Positions 20,317 to 35,327 are shown, counted from the first letter of the stretch. The stretch is 64,000 bases of DNA from Hemileia vastatrix (GCA_030280995.1 JASXTE010000014.1:25216150-25280149), one strand, 5' to 3'. Numbers and translations: made by a program. The notes: a model not told the origin generated them from the letters alone.

Positions 20317-23300
20317 GATATCTCACAAAGAAACTTAGGCATATAATAAGAAAAATTGGAAATTTATTATAAATACTTTTAGTTACTTTTAAATTGAAAA
20401 AGTATAACACCTTCTGTAAATTGATAAATTTATGTTCCATGCTATCTCTGACATAATGTTTGATATTTGTTGCATTTATACCAATTTGTGATTTTATTAT
20501 TATCAGATCAAGTGGCATAGTTGATAGTGCCACACAATGGAAGCTACTAAAAAGACTGAAGGACCTGGGTTCAAGCCTCAACAGTACCAAAAAGCTGAGA
20601 TTTGAAATCCACATGAAAATCCAGCTGACAATAAAAAAGAAGCTGCTCAAAATTTTGGAACAAACAACATTGTTCCTAAGAAACAGGTTGTGGTTGCAGA
20701 GGAGGTAGAAAAACGTGTAAAGGAGTGGTGGATTAAAGTGTGTAATTCAAGGGATTAAGATATTTCACATGGAAACTTAGGCATATAATAAGAAAAATTG
20801 GAAATTTATTATAAATACTTTTAGTTACTTTTAAATTGAGAAAGTATAACACCTTCTGTAAATTGATACATTTATGTTCCATGCTATCTCTGACATATTG
20901 TTTAAAATTTGATGCATTAATACCAATTTGTGATTTGATTATTATCAAATCAAGTGGAATAGTTGATAGTGCCACACAATGGAACTTACTAAAAAGACTG
21001 AAGGACCTGGGTTCAAGCCTCAACAGTTCCAAAAATCTGAGATGGGAAATCCACATGAAACTCCAGATGACACTAAAAAAGAAGCTGCTCAGAAGTTTGG
21101 AACAAACAACGTTGTTCCTAAGAAACAGGTTGTGGTTGCAGAGGAGGTAGAAAAACGTGTTAAGGAGTGGTGGATTAAAGTGTGTAATTCAATGGATTAA
21201 GATATCTCACAAAGAAACTTAGGCATATAATAAGAAAAATTGGAAATTTATTATAAATACTTTTAGTTACTTTTAAATTGAAAAAGTATAACACCTTCTG
21301 TAAATTGATAAATTTATGTTCCATGCTATCTCTGACATAATGTTTGATATTTGTTGCATTTATACCAATTTGTGATTTTATTATTATCAGATCAAGTGGC
21401 ATAGTTGATAGTGCCACACAATGGAAGCTACTAAAAAGACTGAAGGACCTGGGTTCAAGCCTCAAAAGTACCAAAAAGCTGAGATGGGAAATCCACATGA
21501 AATTCCAGCTGACAATAAAAAAGAAGCTGCTCAGAAGTTTGGAACAAACAACATTGTTCCTAAGAAACAGGTTGTGGTTGCAGAGGAGGTATAAAAACAT
21601 GTTAAGGAGTGGTGGATTAAAGTGTGTAATTCAAGGGATTAAGATATCTCACAAAGAAACTTAGGCATATAATAAGAAAAATTGGAAATTTATTATAAAT
21701 ACTTTTAGTTACTTTTAAATTGAAAAAGTATAACACCTTCTGTCAATTGATACATTTTGTTCCATGTTATCTCTGACATATTGTTTAAAATTTGATGCAT
21801 TAATACCAATTTGTGATTTGATTATTATCAAATCAAGTGTCATAGTTGATAGTGCCACACAATGGAACCTACTAAAAAGACTGAAGGACCTGGGTTCAAG
21901 CCTCAACAGTACCAAAAAGCTGAGATGGGAAATCCACATGAAAATCCAGCTGACAATAAAAACGAAGCTGCTCAAAAGTTTGGAACAAACAACATTGTTC
22001 CTAAGAAACAGGTTGTGGTTGCAGAGGAGGTAGAAAAACGTGTTAAGGAGTGGTGGATTAAAGTGTGTAATTCAAGGGATTAAGATATCTCACAAAGAAA
22101 CTTAGGCATATAATAAGAAAAATTGGAAATTTATTATAAATACTTTTAGTTACTTTTAAATTGAAAAAGTATAACACCTTCTGTAAATTGATACATTTAT
22201 TTTCCATGCTATCTCTGACATATTGTTTAAAATTTGATGCATTAATACCAATTTGTGATTTGATTATTATCAAATCAAGTGGCATAGTTGATAGTGCCAC
22301 ACAATGGAACCTACTAAAAAGACTGAAGGACCTGGGTTCAAGCCTCAACAGTACCAAAAAGCTGAGATGGGAAATCCACATGAAAATCCAGCTGAAAATA
22401 AAAAAGAAGCTGCTCAGAAGTTTGGAACAAACAACATTGTTCCTAAGAAACAGGTTGTGGTTGCAGAGGAGGTAGAAAGACGTGTTAAGGAGTGGTGGAT
22501 TAAAGTGTGTAATTCAAGGGATTAAGATATCTCACAAAGAAACTTAGGCATATAATAAGAAAAATTGGAAATTTATTATAAATAATTTTAGTTACTTTTA
22601 AATTGAAAAAGTATAACACCTTCTGTAAATTGATACATTTTGTTCCATGCTATCTCTGACATATTGTTTAAAATTTGATGCATTAATACCAATTTGTGAT
22701 TTGATTATTATCAAATCAAGTGGCATAGTTGATAGTGCCACACAATGGAACCTACTAAAAAGACTGAAGGACCTGGGTTCAAGCCTCAACAGTTCCAAAA
22801 AGCTGAGATGGGAAATCCACATGAAAATCCAGCTGACAATAAAAACGAAGCTACTCAAAAGTTTGGAACAAACAACATTGTTCCTTAGAAACAGGTTGTG
22901 GTTGCAGAGGAGGTAGAAAAACGTGTTAAGGAGTGGTGGATTAAAGTGTGTAATATAAGGGATTAAGATATCTCACAAAGAAACTTAAGCATATAATAAG
23001 AAAAATTGGAAATTTATTATAAATACTATTAGTTACTTTTAATTTAAAAAGTATAACTCCTTCTGTAAATTGATACATTTTGTTCCATGTTATCTCTGAC
23101 ATATTGTTTAAAATTTGATGCATTAATACTAATTTGTGATTTGATTATTATCAAATCAAGTGGCATAGTTGATAGTGCCACACAATGGAACCTACTAAAA
23201 AGACTGAAGGACCTGGGTTCAAGCCTCAACAGTACCAAAAAGCTGAGATGGGAAATCCACATGAAAATCCAGGTGACAATAAAAACGAAGCTGCTCAAAA

Positions 23301-23406
23301 GTTTGGAACAAACAACATTGTTCCTAAGAAACAGGTTGTGGTTGCAGAGGAGGTAGAAAAACGTGTTAAGGAGTGGTGGATTAAAGTGTGTAATTCAAGG
23401 GATTAA
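20317..23406 (+). repeat. Higher-order block 10: P/N-O-P-Q-R-S-L
   Basis: ATGs at 20537 (P/N hybrid, stop), 20979 (O), 21421 (P, stop), 21862 (Q), 22304 (R), 22745 (S, stop) and 23185 (L). The hybrid is P-like up to 20535 and N-like from 20582. From 21862 on, the order matches 13912 onward at an offset of 7950 bp. Confidence 0.9.
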
Positions 23407-26400
23407 GATATCTCACAAAGAAACTTAGGCATATAAGAAGAAAAATTGGAAATTTATTATAAATAATTTTAGTTACTTTTAAATTGAAAAAGTATAACAC
23501 CTTCTGTAAATTGATACATTTATGTTCCATGCTATCTCTGACATATTGTTTAAAATTTGATGCATTAATACCAATTTGTGATTTGATTATTATCAAATCA
23601 AGTGGCATAGTTGATAGTGCCACACAATGGAACCTACTAAAAAGACTGAAGGACCTGGGTTCAAGCCTCAACAGTACCAAAAAGCTGAGATGGGAAATCC
23701 ACATGAAAATCCAGCTGACAATAAAAAAGAAGCTGCTCAGAAGTTTGGAAAAAAAAACATTTTTCCTAAGAAACAGGTTGTGGTTGCAGAGGAGGTAGAA
23801 AAACGTGTTAAGGAGTGGTGGATTAAAGTGTGTAATTCAAGGGATTAAGATATCTCACAAAGAAACTTAGGCATATAATAAGAAAAATTGGAAATTTATT
23901 ATAAATACTTTTAGTTCCTTTTAAATTGAAAAAGTATAACACCTTCTGTAAATTGATACATTTATGTTCCATGCTATCTCTGACATATTGTTTGATATTT
24001 GTTGCATTTATTCCAATTCGTGATTTTATTATTATCAAATCAAGTGGAATAGTTGATATTGCCACAAAATGGAAGCTACTAAAAAGACTGAAGGACCTGG
24101 GTTCAAGCCTCAACAGTACCAAAAAGCTGAGATTTGAAATCCACATGAAAATCCAGCTGACAATAAAAAAGAAGCTGCTCAAAATTTTGGAACAAACAAC
24201 ATTGTTCCTAAGAAACAGGTTGTGGTTGCAGAGGAGGTAGAAAAACGTGTAAAGGAGTGGTGGATTAAAGTGTGTAATTCAAGGGATTAAGATATTTCAC
24301 ATGGAAACTTAGGCATATAATAAGAAAAATTGGAAATTTATTATAAATACTTTTAGTTACTTTTAAATTGAGAAAGTATAACACCTTCTGTAAATTGATA
24401 CATTTATGTTCCATGCTATCTCTGACATATTGTTTAAAATTTGATGCATTAATACCAATTTGTGATTTGATTATTATCAAATCAAGTGGAATAGTTGATA
24501 GTGCCACACAATGGAACTTACTAAAAAGACTGAAGGACCTGGGTTCAAGCCTCAACAGTTCCAAAAATCTGAGATGGGAAATCCACATGAAACTCCAGAT
24601 GACACTAAAAAAGAAGCTGCTCAGAAGTTTGGAACAAACAACCTTGTTCCTAAGAAACAGGTTGTGGTTGCAGAGGAGGTAGAAAAACGTGTTAAGGAGT
24701 GGTGGATTAAAGTGTGTAATTCAATGGATTAAGATATCTCACAAAGAAACTTAGGCATATAATAAGAAAAATTGGAAATTTATTATAAATACTTTTAGTT
24801 ACTTTTAAATTGAAAAAGTATAACACCTTCTGTAAATTGATAAATTTATGTTCCATGCTATCTCTGACATAATGTTTGATATTTGTTGCATTTATACCAA
24901 TTTGTGATTTTATTATTATCAGATCAAGTGGCATAGTTGATAGTGCCACACAATGGAAGCTACTAAAAAGACTGAAGGACCTGGGTTCAAGCATCAAAAG
25001 TACCAAAAAGCTGAGATGGGAAATCCACATGAAATTCCAGCTGACAATAAAAAAGAAGCTGCTCAGAAGTTTGGAACAAACAACATTGTTCCTAAGAAAC
25101 AGGTTGTGGTTGCAGAGGAGGTATAAAAACATGTTAAGGAGTGGTGGATTAAAGTGTGTAATTCAAGGGATTAAGATATCTCACAAAGAAACTTAGGCAT
25201 ATAATAAGAAAAATTGGAAATTTATTATAAATACTTTTAGTTACTTTTAAATTGAAAAAGTATAACACCTTCTGTCAATTGATACATTTTGTTCCATGTT
25301 ATCTCTGACATATTGTTTAAAATTTGATGCATTAATACCAATTTGTGATTTGATTATTATCAAATCAAGTGTCATAGTTGATAGTGCCACACAATGGAAC
25401 CTACTAAAAAGACTGAAGGACCTGGGTTCAAGCCTCAACAGTACCAAAAAGCTGAGATGGGAAATCCACATGAAAATCCAGCTGACAATAAAAACGAAGC
25501 TGCTCAAAAGTTTGGAACAAACAACATTGTTCCTAAGAAACAGGTTGTGGTTGCAGAGGAGGTAGAAAAACGTGTTAAGGAGTGGTGGATTAAAGTGTGT
25601 AATTCAAGGGATTAAGATATCTCACAAAGAAACTTAGGCATATAATAAGAAAAATTGGAAATTTATTATAAATACTTTTAGTTACTTTTAAATTGAAAAA
25701 GTATAACACCTTCTGTAAATTGATACATTTATTTTCCATGCTATCTCTGACATATTGTTTAAAATTTGATGCATTAATACCAATTTGTGATTTGATTATT
25801 ATCAAATCAAGTGGCATAGTTGATAGTGCCACACAATGGAACCTACTAAAAAGACTGAAGGACCTGGGTTCAAGCCTCAACAGTACCAAAAAGCTGAGAT
25901 GGGAAATCCACATGAAAATCCAGCTGAAAATAAAAAAGAAGCTGCTCAGAAGTTTGGAACAAACAACATTGTTCCTAAGAAACAGGTTGTGGTTGCAGAG
26001 GAGGTAGAAAGACGTGTTAAGGAGTGGTGGATTAAAGTGTGTAATTCAAGGGATTAAGATATCTCACAAAGAAACTTAGGCATATAATAAGAAAAATTGG
26101 AAATTTATTATAAATAATTTTAGTTACTTTTAAATTGAAAAAGTATAACACCTTCTGTAAATTGATACATTTTGTTCCATGCTATCTCTGACATATTGTT
26201 TAAAATTTGATGCATTAATACCAATTTGTGATTTGATTATTATCAAATCAAGTGGCATAGTTGATAGTGCCACACAATGGAACCTACTAAAAAGACTGAA
26301 GGACCTGGGTTCAAGCCTCAACAGTTCCAAAAAGCTGAGATGGGAAATCCACATGAAAATCCAGCTGACAATAAAAACGAAGCTACTCAAAAGTTTGGAA

Positions 26401-26938
26401 CAAACAACATTGTTCCTTAGAAACAGGTTGTGGTTGCAGAGGAGGTAGAAAAACGTGTTAAGGAGTGGTGGATTAAAGTGTGTAATATAAGGGATTAAGA
26501 TATCTCACAAAGAAACTTAAGCATATAATAAGAAAAATTGGAAATTTATTATAAATACTATTAGTTACTTTTAATTTAAAAAGTATAACTCCTTCTGTAA
26601 ATTGATACATTTTGTTCCATGTTATCTCTGACATATTGTTTAAAATTTGATGCATTAATACTAATTTGTGATTTGATTATTATCAAATCAAGTGGCATAG
26701 TTGATAGTGCCACACAATGGAACCTACTAAAAAGACTGAAGGACCTGGGTTCAAGCCTCAACAGTACCAAAAAGCTGAGATGGGAAATCCACATGAAAAT
26801 CCAGGTGACAATAAAAACGAAGCTGCTCAAAAGTTTGGAACAAACAACATTGTTCCTAAGAAACAGGTTGTGGTTGCAGAGGAGGTAGAAAAACGTGTTA
26901 AGGAGTGGTGGATTAAAGTGTGTAATTCAAGGGATTAA
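23407..26938 (+). repeat. Higher-order block 11: octamer M-N-O-P-Q-R-S-L, 3532 bp
   Basis: ATGs at 23627 (M), 24069 (N, stop), 24511 (O), 24953 (P, stop), 25394 (Q), 25836 (R), 26277 (S, stop) and 26717 (L). It is nearly identical to the following copy. Private changes include A at 24843 and A at 24993, where the next copy has C at both places. Confidence 0.92.
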
Positions 26939-29589
26939 GATATCTCACAAAGAAACTTAGGCATATAAGAAGAAAAATTGGAAATTTATTATAAATAATT
27001 TTAGTTACTTTTAAATTGAAAAAGTATAACACCTTCTGTAAATTGATACATTTATGTTCCATGCTATCTCTGACATATTGTTTAAAATTTGATGCATTAA
27101 TACCAATTTGTGATTTGATTATTATCAAATCAAGTGGCATAGTTGATAGTGCCACACAATGGAACCTACTAAAAAGACTGAAGGACCTGGGTTCAAGCCT
27201 CAACAGTACCAAAAAGCTGAGATGGGAAATCCACATGAAAATCCAGCTGACAATAAAAAAGAAGCTGCTCAGAAGTTTGGAAAAAAAAACATTTTTCCTA
27301 AGAAACAGGTTGTGGTTGCAGAGGAGGTAGAAAAACGTGTTAAGGAGTGGTGGATTAAAGTGTGTAATTCAAGGGATTAAGATATCTCACAAAGAAACTT
27401 AGGCATATAATAAGAAAAATTGGAAATTTATTATAAATACTTTTAGTTCCTTTTAAATTGAAAAAGTATAACACCTTCTGTAAATTGATACATTTATGTT
27501 CCATGCTATCTCTGACATATTGTTTGATATTTGTTGCATTTATTCCAATTCGTGATTTTATTATTATCAAATCAAGTGGAATAGTTGATATTGCCACAAA
27601 ATGGAAGCTACTAAAAAGACTGAAGGACCTGGGTTCAAGCCTCAACAGTACCAAAAAGCTGAGATTTGAAATCCACATGAAAATCCAGCTGACAATAAAA
27701 AAGAAGCTGCTCAAAATTTTGGAACAAACAACATTGTTCCTAAGAAACAGGTTGTGGTTGCAGAGGAGGTAGAAAAACGTGTAAAGGAGTGGTGGATTAA
27801 AGTGTGTAATTCAAGGGATTAAGATATTTCACATGGAAACTTAGGCATATAATAAGAAAAATTGGAAATTTATTATAAATACTTTTAGTTACTTTTAAAT
27901 TGAGAAAGTATAACACCTTCTGTAAATTGATACATTTATGTTCCATGCTATCTCTGACATATTGTTTAAAATTTGATGCATTAATACCAATTTGTGATTT
28001 GATTATTATCAAATCAAGTGGAATAGTTGATAGTGCCACACAATGGAACTTACTAAAAAGACTGAAGGACCTGGGTTCAAGCCTCAACAGTTCCAAAAAT
28101 CTGAGATGGGAAATCCACATGAAACTCCAGATGACACTAAAAAAGAAGCTGCTCAGAAGTTTGGAACAAACAACCTTGTTCCTAAGAAACAGGTTGTGGT
28201 TGCAGAGGAGGTAGAAAAACGTGTTAAGGAGTGGTGGATTAAAGTGTGTAATTCAATGGATTAAGATATCTCACAAAGAAACTTAGGCATATAATAAGAA
28301 AAATTGGAAATTTATTATAAATACTTTTAGTTACTTTTAAATTGAAAAAGTATAACACCTTCTGTAAATTGATACATTTATGTTCCATGCTATCTCTGAC
28401 ATAATGTTTGATATTTGTTGCATTTATACCAATTTGTGATTTTATTATTATCAGATCAAGTGGCATAGTTGATAGTGCCACACAATGGAAGCTACTAAAA
28501 AGACTGAAGGACCTGGGTTCAAGCCTCAAAAGTACCAAAAAGCTGAGATGGGAAATCCACATGAAATTCCAGCTGACAATAAAAAAGAAGCTGCTCAGAA
28601 GTTTGGAACAAACAACATTGTTCCTAAGAAACAGGTTGTGGTTGCAGAGGAGGTATAAAAACATGTTAAGGAGTGGTGGATTAAAGTGTGTAATTCAAGG
28701 GATTAAGATATCTCACAAAGAAACTTAGGCATATAATAAGAAAAATTGGAAATTTATTATAAATACTTTTAGTTACTTTTAAATTGAAAAAGTATAACAC
28801 CTTCTGTCAATTGATACATTTTGTTCCATGTTATCTCTGACATATTGTTTAAAATTTGATGCATTAATACCAATTTGTGATTTGATTATTATCAAATCAA
28901 GTGTCATAGTTGATAGTGCCACACAATGGAACCTACTAAAAAGACTGAAGGACCTGGGTTCAAGCCTCAACAGTACCAAAAAGCTGAGATGGGAAATCCA
29001 CATGAAAATCCAGCTGACAATAAAAACGAAGCTGCTCAAAAGTTTGGAACAAACAACATTGTTCCTAAGAAACAGGTTGTGGTTGCAGAGGAGGTAGAAA
29101 AACGTGTTAAGGAGTGGTGGATTAAAGTGTGTAATTCAAGGGATTAAGATATCTCACAAAGAAACTTAGGCATATAATAAGAAAAATTGGAAATTTATTA
29201 TAAATACTTTTAGTTACTTTTAAATTGAAAAAGTATAACACCTTCTGTAAATTGATACATTTATTTTCCATGCTATCTCTGACATATTGTTTAAAATTTG
29301 ATGCATTAATACCAATTTGTGATTTGATTATTATCAAATCAAGTGGCATAGTTGATAGTGCCACACAATGGAACCTACTAAAAAGACTGAAGGACCTGGG
29401 TTCAAGCCTCAACAGTACCAAAAAGCTGAGATGGGAAATCCACATGAAAATCCAGCTGAAAATAAAAAAGAAGCTGCTCAGAAGTTTGGAACAAACAACA
29501 TTGTTCCTAAGAAACAGGTTGTGGTTGCAGAGGAGGTAGAAAGACGTGTTAAGGAGTGGTGGATTAAAGTGTGTAATTCAAGGGATTAA
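26939..29589 (+). repeat. Higher-order block 12: M-N-O-P-Q-R
   Basis: ATGs at 27159 (M), 27601 (N, stop), 28043 (O), 28485 (P, stop), 28926 (Q) and 29368 (R). The octamer ends here: R is followed by a D-like monomer instead of S. Confidence 0.9.
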
Positions 29590-32500
29590 GATATCTCACA
29601 AAGAAACTTAGGCATATAATAAGAAAAATTGGAAATTTATTATAAATACTTTTAGTTACTTTTAAATTGAAAAAGTATAACACCTTCTGTAAATTGATAA
29701 ATTTATGTTCCATGCTATCTCTGACATATTGTTTAAAATTTGATGCATTAATACCAATTTGTGATTTGATTATTATCAAAGCAAGTGGCATAGTTGATAG
29801 TGCCACACAATGGAACCTACTAAAAAGACTGAAGGACCTGGGTTCAAGCCTCAACAGTTCCAAAAAGCTGAGATGGGAAATCCACATGAAAATCCAGCTG
29901 ACAATAAAAAAGAAGCTGCTCAGAAGTTTGGAACAAACAACATTGTTCCTAAGAAACAGGTTGTGGTTGCAGAGGAGGTAGAAAAACGTGTTAAGGAGTG
30001 GTGGATTAAAGTGTGTAATTCAAGGGATTAAGATATCTCACAAAGAAACTTAGGCATATAATAAGAAAAATTGGAAATTTATTATAAATACTTTTAGTTA
30101 CTTTTAAATTAAAAAAGTATAACACCTTCTGTAAATTGATACATTTATGTTCCATGCTATCTCTGACATATTGTTTGATATTTTTTGCATTTCTACCAAT
30201 TCGTGATTTTATTATTATCAAATCAAGTGGCATAGTTGATATTGCAACACAATGGAAGCTACTAAAAAGACTGAAGGACCTGGGTTCAAGCCTCAACAGT
30301 ACCGAAAAGCTGAGATGGGAAATCCACATGAAAATCCAGCTGACAATAAAAACGAAGCTGCTCAAAAGTTTGGAACAAACAACATTGTTCCTTAGAAACA
30401 GGTTGTGGTTGCAGAGGAGGTAGAAAAACGTGTTAAGGAGTGGTGGATTAAAGTGTGTAATATAAGGGATTAAGATATCTCACAAAGAAACTTAGGCATA
30501 TAATAAGAAAAATTGGAAATTTATTTAAATACTTTTAGTTACTTTTAAATTGAAAAAGTATAACACCTTCTGTAAATTGATACATTTATGTTCCATGCTA
30601 TCTCTGACATAGTGTTTGATATTTGATGCATTTATACCAATTTGTGATTTTATTATTATCAAATCAAGTGGCATAGTTGATAGTGCCACACAATGGAACC
30701 TACTAAAAAGACTGAAGGACCTGGGTTCAAGCCTCAACAGTACCAAAAAGCTGAGATGGGAAATCCACATGAAAATCCAGCTGACAATAAAAACGAAGCT
30801 GCTCAAAAGTTTGGAACAAACAACATTGTTCCTAAGAAACAGGTTGTGGTTGCAGAGGAGGTAGAAAAACGTGTTAAGGAGTGGTGGATTAAAGTGTGTA
30901 ATTCAAGGGATTAAGATATCTCACAAAGAAACTTAGGCATATAATAAGAAAAATTGGAAATTTATTATAAATACTTTTAGTTACTTTTAAATTGAAAAAG
31001 TATAACACCTTCTGTAAATTGATACATTTATTTTCCATGCTATCTCTGACATATTGTTTAAAATTTGATGCATTAATACTAATTTGTGATTTGATTATTA
31101 TCAAATCAAGTGGCATAGTTGATAGTGCCACACAATGGAAGCTACTAAAAAGACTGAAGGACCTGGGTTCAAGCCTCAACAGTTCCAAAAAGCTGAGATG
31201 GGAAATCCACATGAAAATCCAGCTGACAATAAAAACGAAGCTGCTCAAAAGTTTGGAACAAACAACATTGTTCCTAAGAAACAGGTTGTGGTTGCAGAGG
31301 AGGTAGAAAAACGTGTTAAGGAGTGGTGGATTAAAGTGTGTAATTCAAGGGATTAAGATATCTCACAAGGAAACTTAGTCATATAATAAGAAAATTTGGA
31401 AATTTATTATAAATACTTTTAGTTACTTTTAAATTGAAAAAGTATAACACCTTCTGTAAATTGATACATTTATGTTCCATGCTATCTCTGACATATTGTT
31501 TGATATTTTTTGCATTTATACCAATTCGTGATTTTATTATTATCAAATCAAGTGGCATAGATGATATTGCCACACAATGGAAGCTACTAAAAAGACTGAA
31601 GGACCTGGGTTCAAGCCTCAACAGTACCAAAAAGCTGAGATGGGAAATCCACATGAAAAACCAGCTGAAAATAAAAAAGAAGCTGCTCAAAAGTTTGGAA
31701 CAAACAACATTTTTCCTAAGAAACAGGTTGTGGTTGCAGAGGAGGTAGAAAAACGTGTTAAGGAGTGGTGGATTAAAGTGTGTAATTCAAGGGATTAAGA
31801 TATTTCACATGGAAACTTAGACATATAATAAGAAAAATTGGAAATTTATTATAAATACTTTTAGTTACTTTTAAATTGAAAAAGTATAACACCTTCTGTA
31901 AATTGATACATTTATGTTCCATGCTATCTCTGACATATTGTTTGATATTTGTTGCATTTATACCAATTCGTGATCTTATTATTATCAAATCAAGTGGCAT
32001 AGTTGATATTGCCACACAATGGAAGCTACTAAAAAGACTGAAGGACCTGGGTTCAAGCCTCTACAGTACCAAAAAGCTGAGATGGGAAATCCACATGAAA
32101 ATCCAGCTGACAATAAAAAAAAGCTGCTCAAAAGTTTGGAACAAACAACATTGTTCCTAAGAAACAGGTTGTGGTTGCAGAGGAGGTAGAAAAACGTGTT
32201 AAGGAGTGGGGGATTAAAGTGTGTAATTCAAGGGATTAAGATATCTCACAAAGAAACTTAAGGATATAATAAGAAAAATTGGAAATTTATTATAAATACT
32301 ATTAGTTACTTTTAATTTAAAAAGTATAACTCCTTCTGTAAATTGATACATTTTGTTCCATGTTATCTCTGACATATTGTTTAAAATTTGATGCATTAAT
32401 ACCAATTTGTGATTTGATTATTATCAAATCAAGTGTCATAGTTGATAGTGCCACACAATGGAACCTACTAAAAAGACTGAAGGACCTGGGTTCAAGCCTC

Positions 32501-35327
32501 AACAGTACCAAAAAGCTGAGATGGGAAATCCACATGAAAATCCAGCTGACAATAAAAACGAAGCTGCTCAAAAGTTTGGAACAAACAACATTGTTCCTAA
32601 GAAACAGGTTGTGGTTGCAGAGGAGGTAGAAAAACGTGTTAAGGAGTGGTGGATTAAAGTGTGTAATTCAAGGGATTAAGATATCTCACAAAGAAACTTA
32701 GGCATATAATAAGAAAAATTGCAAATTTATTATAAATACTTTTAGTTACTTTTAAATTGAAAAAGTATAACACCTTCTGTAAATTGATACATTTATGTTC
32801 CATGCTATCTCTGACATAGTGTTTGATATTTGTTGCATTTATACCAATTTGTGATTTTATTATTATCAAATCAAGTGGCATAGTTGATAGTGCCACACAA
32901 TGGAAGCTACTAAAAAGACTGAAGGACCTGGGTTCAAGCCTCAACAGTACCAAAAAGCTGAGATGGGAAATCCACATGAAAATCCAGCTGACAATAAAAA
33001 AGAAGCTGCTCAAAAGTTTGGAACAAACAACATTGTTCCTAAGAAACAGGTTGTGGTTGCAGAGGAGGTAGAAAAACGTGTTAAGGAGTGGTGGATTAAA
33101 GTGTGTAATTCAAGGGATTAAGATATTTCACATGGAAACTTAGGCATATAATAAGAAAAATTGGAAATTTATTATAAATACTTTTAGTTACTTTTAAATT
33201 AAAAAGGTATAACACCTTCTGTAAATTAATACATTTATGTTCCATGCTATCTCTGACATATTGTTTAAAATTTGATGCAAGAATACCAATTTGTGATTTG
33301 ATTATTATCAAATCAAGTGGCATAGTTGATAGTGCCACACAATGGAACCTACTAAAAAGACTGAAGGACCTGGGTTCAAGCCACAACAGTTCCAAAAAGC
33401 TGAGATGGGAAATCCACATGAAAATCCAGCTGACAATAAAAAAGAAGCTGCTCAGAAGTTTGGAACAAACAACATTGTTCTTAAGAAACAGGTTGTGGTT
33501 GCAGAGGAGGTAGAAAAACGTGTTAAGGAGTGGTGGATTAAAGTGTGTAATTCAAGGGATTAAGATATCTCACATAGAAACTTAGGCATATAATAAGAAA
33601 AATTGGAAATTTATTATAAATACTATTAGTTACTTTTAATTTAAAAAGTATAACTCCTTCTGTAAATTGATACATTTTGTTCCATGTTATCTCTGACATA
33701 TTGTTTAAAATTTGATGCATTAATACTAATTTGTGATTTGATTATTATCAAATCAAGTGGCATAGTTGATAGTGCCACACAATGGAACCTACTAAAAAGA
33801 CTGAAGGACCTGGGTTCAAGCCTCAACAGTTCCAAAAAGCTGAGATGGGAAATCCACATGAAAATCCAGCTGACAATAAAAACGAAGCTACTCAAAAGTT
33901 TGGAACAAACAACATTGTTCCTTAGAAACAGGTTGTGGTTGCAGAGGAGGTAGAAAAACGTGTTAAGGAGTGGTGGATTAAAGTGTGTAATATAAGGGAT
34001 TAAGATATCTCACAAAGAAACTTAAGCATATAATAAGAAAAATTGGAAATTTATTATAAATACTATTAGTTACTTTTAATTTAAAAAGTATAACTCCTTC
34101 TGTAAATTGATACATTTTGTTCCATGTTATCTCTGACATATTGTTTAAAATTTGATGCATTAATACTAATTTGTGATTTGATTATTATCAAATCAAGTGG
34201 CATAGTTGATAGTGCCACACAATGGAACCTACTAAAAAGACTGAAGGACCTAGGTTCAAGCCTCAACAGTACCAAAAAGCTGAGATGGGAAATCCACATG
34301 AAAATCCAGGTGACAATAAAAACGAAGCTGCTCAAAAGTTTGGAACAAACAACATTGTTCCTAAGAAACAGGTTGTGGTTGCAGAGGAGGTAGAAAAACG
34401 TGTTAAGGAGTGGTGGATTAAAGTGTGTAATTCAAGGGATTAAGATATCTCACAAAGAAACTTAGGCATATAAGAAGAAAAATTGGAAATTTATTATAAA
34501 TAATTTTAGTTACTTTTAAATTGAAAAAGTATAACACCTTCTGTAAATTGATAAATTTATGTTCCATGCTATCTCTGACATATTGTTTAAAATTTGATGC
34601 ATTAATACCAATTTGTGATTTGATTATTATCAAATCAAGTGGCATAGTTGATAGTGCCACACAATGGAACCTACTAAAAAGACTGAAGGACCTGGGTTCA
34701 AGCCTCAACAGTACCAAAAAGCTGAGATGGGAAATCCACATGAAAATCCAGCTGACAATAAAAAAGAAGCTGCTCAGAAGTTTGGAAAAAAAAACATTTT
34801 TCCTAAGAAACAGGTTGTGGTTGCAGAGGAGGTAGAAAAACGTGTTAAGGAGTGGTGGATTAAAGTGTGTAATTCAAGGGATTAAGATATCTCACAAAGA
34901 AACTTAGGCATATAATAAGAAAAATTGGAAATTTATTATAAATACTTTTAGTTCCTTTTAAATTGAAAAAGTATAACACCTTCTGTAAATTGATACATTT
35001 ATGTTCCATGCTATCTCTGACATATTGTTTGATATTTGTTGCATTTATTCCAATTCGTGATTTTATTATTATCAAATCAAGTGGCATAGTTGATATTGCC
35101 ACAAAATGGAAGCTACTAAAAAGACTGAAGGACCTGGGTTCAAGCCTCAACAGTTCCAAAAATCTGAGATGGGAAATCCACATGAAACTCCAGATGACAC
35201 TAAAAAAGAAGCTGCTCAGAAGTTTGGAACAAACAACCTTGTTCCTAAGAAACAGGTTGTGGTTGCAGAGGAGGTAGAAAAACGTGTTAAGGAGTGGTGG
35301 ATTAAAGTGTGTAATTCAAGGGATTAA
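29590..35327 (+). repeat. Higher-order block 13: D-E-F-G-H-A-B-I-J-K-L-M-N/O
   Basis: ATGs at 29810 (D), 30252 (E, stop), 30693 (F), 31135 (G), 31577 (H), 32019 (A, frameshift), 32458 (B), 32900 (I), 33342 (J), 33782 (K, stop), 34222 (L), 34664 (M) and 35106 (N/O hybrid, intact). The hybrid is N-like through 35112 and O-like from 35155; the exchange removed the codon-23 stop of N. The block recurs at 48349 onward at an offset of 18539 bp. Confidence 0.9.
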
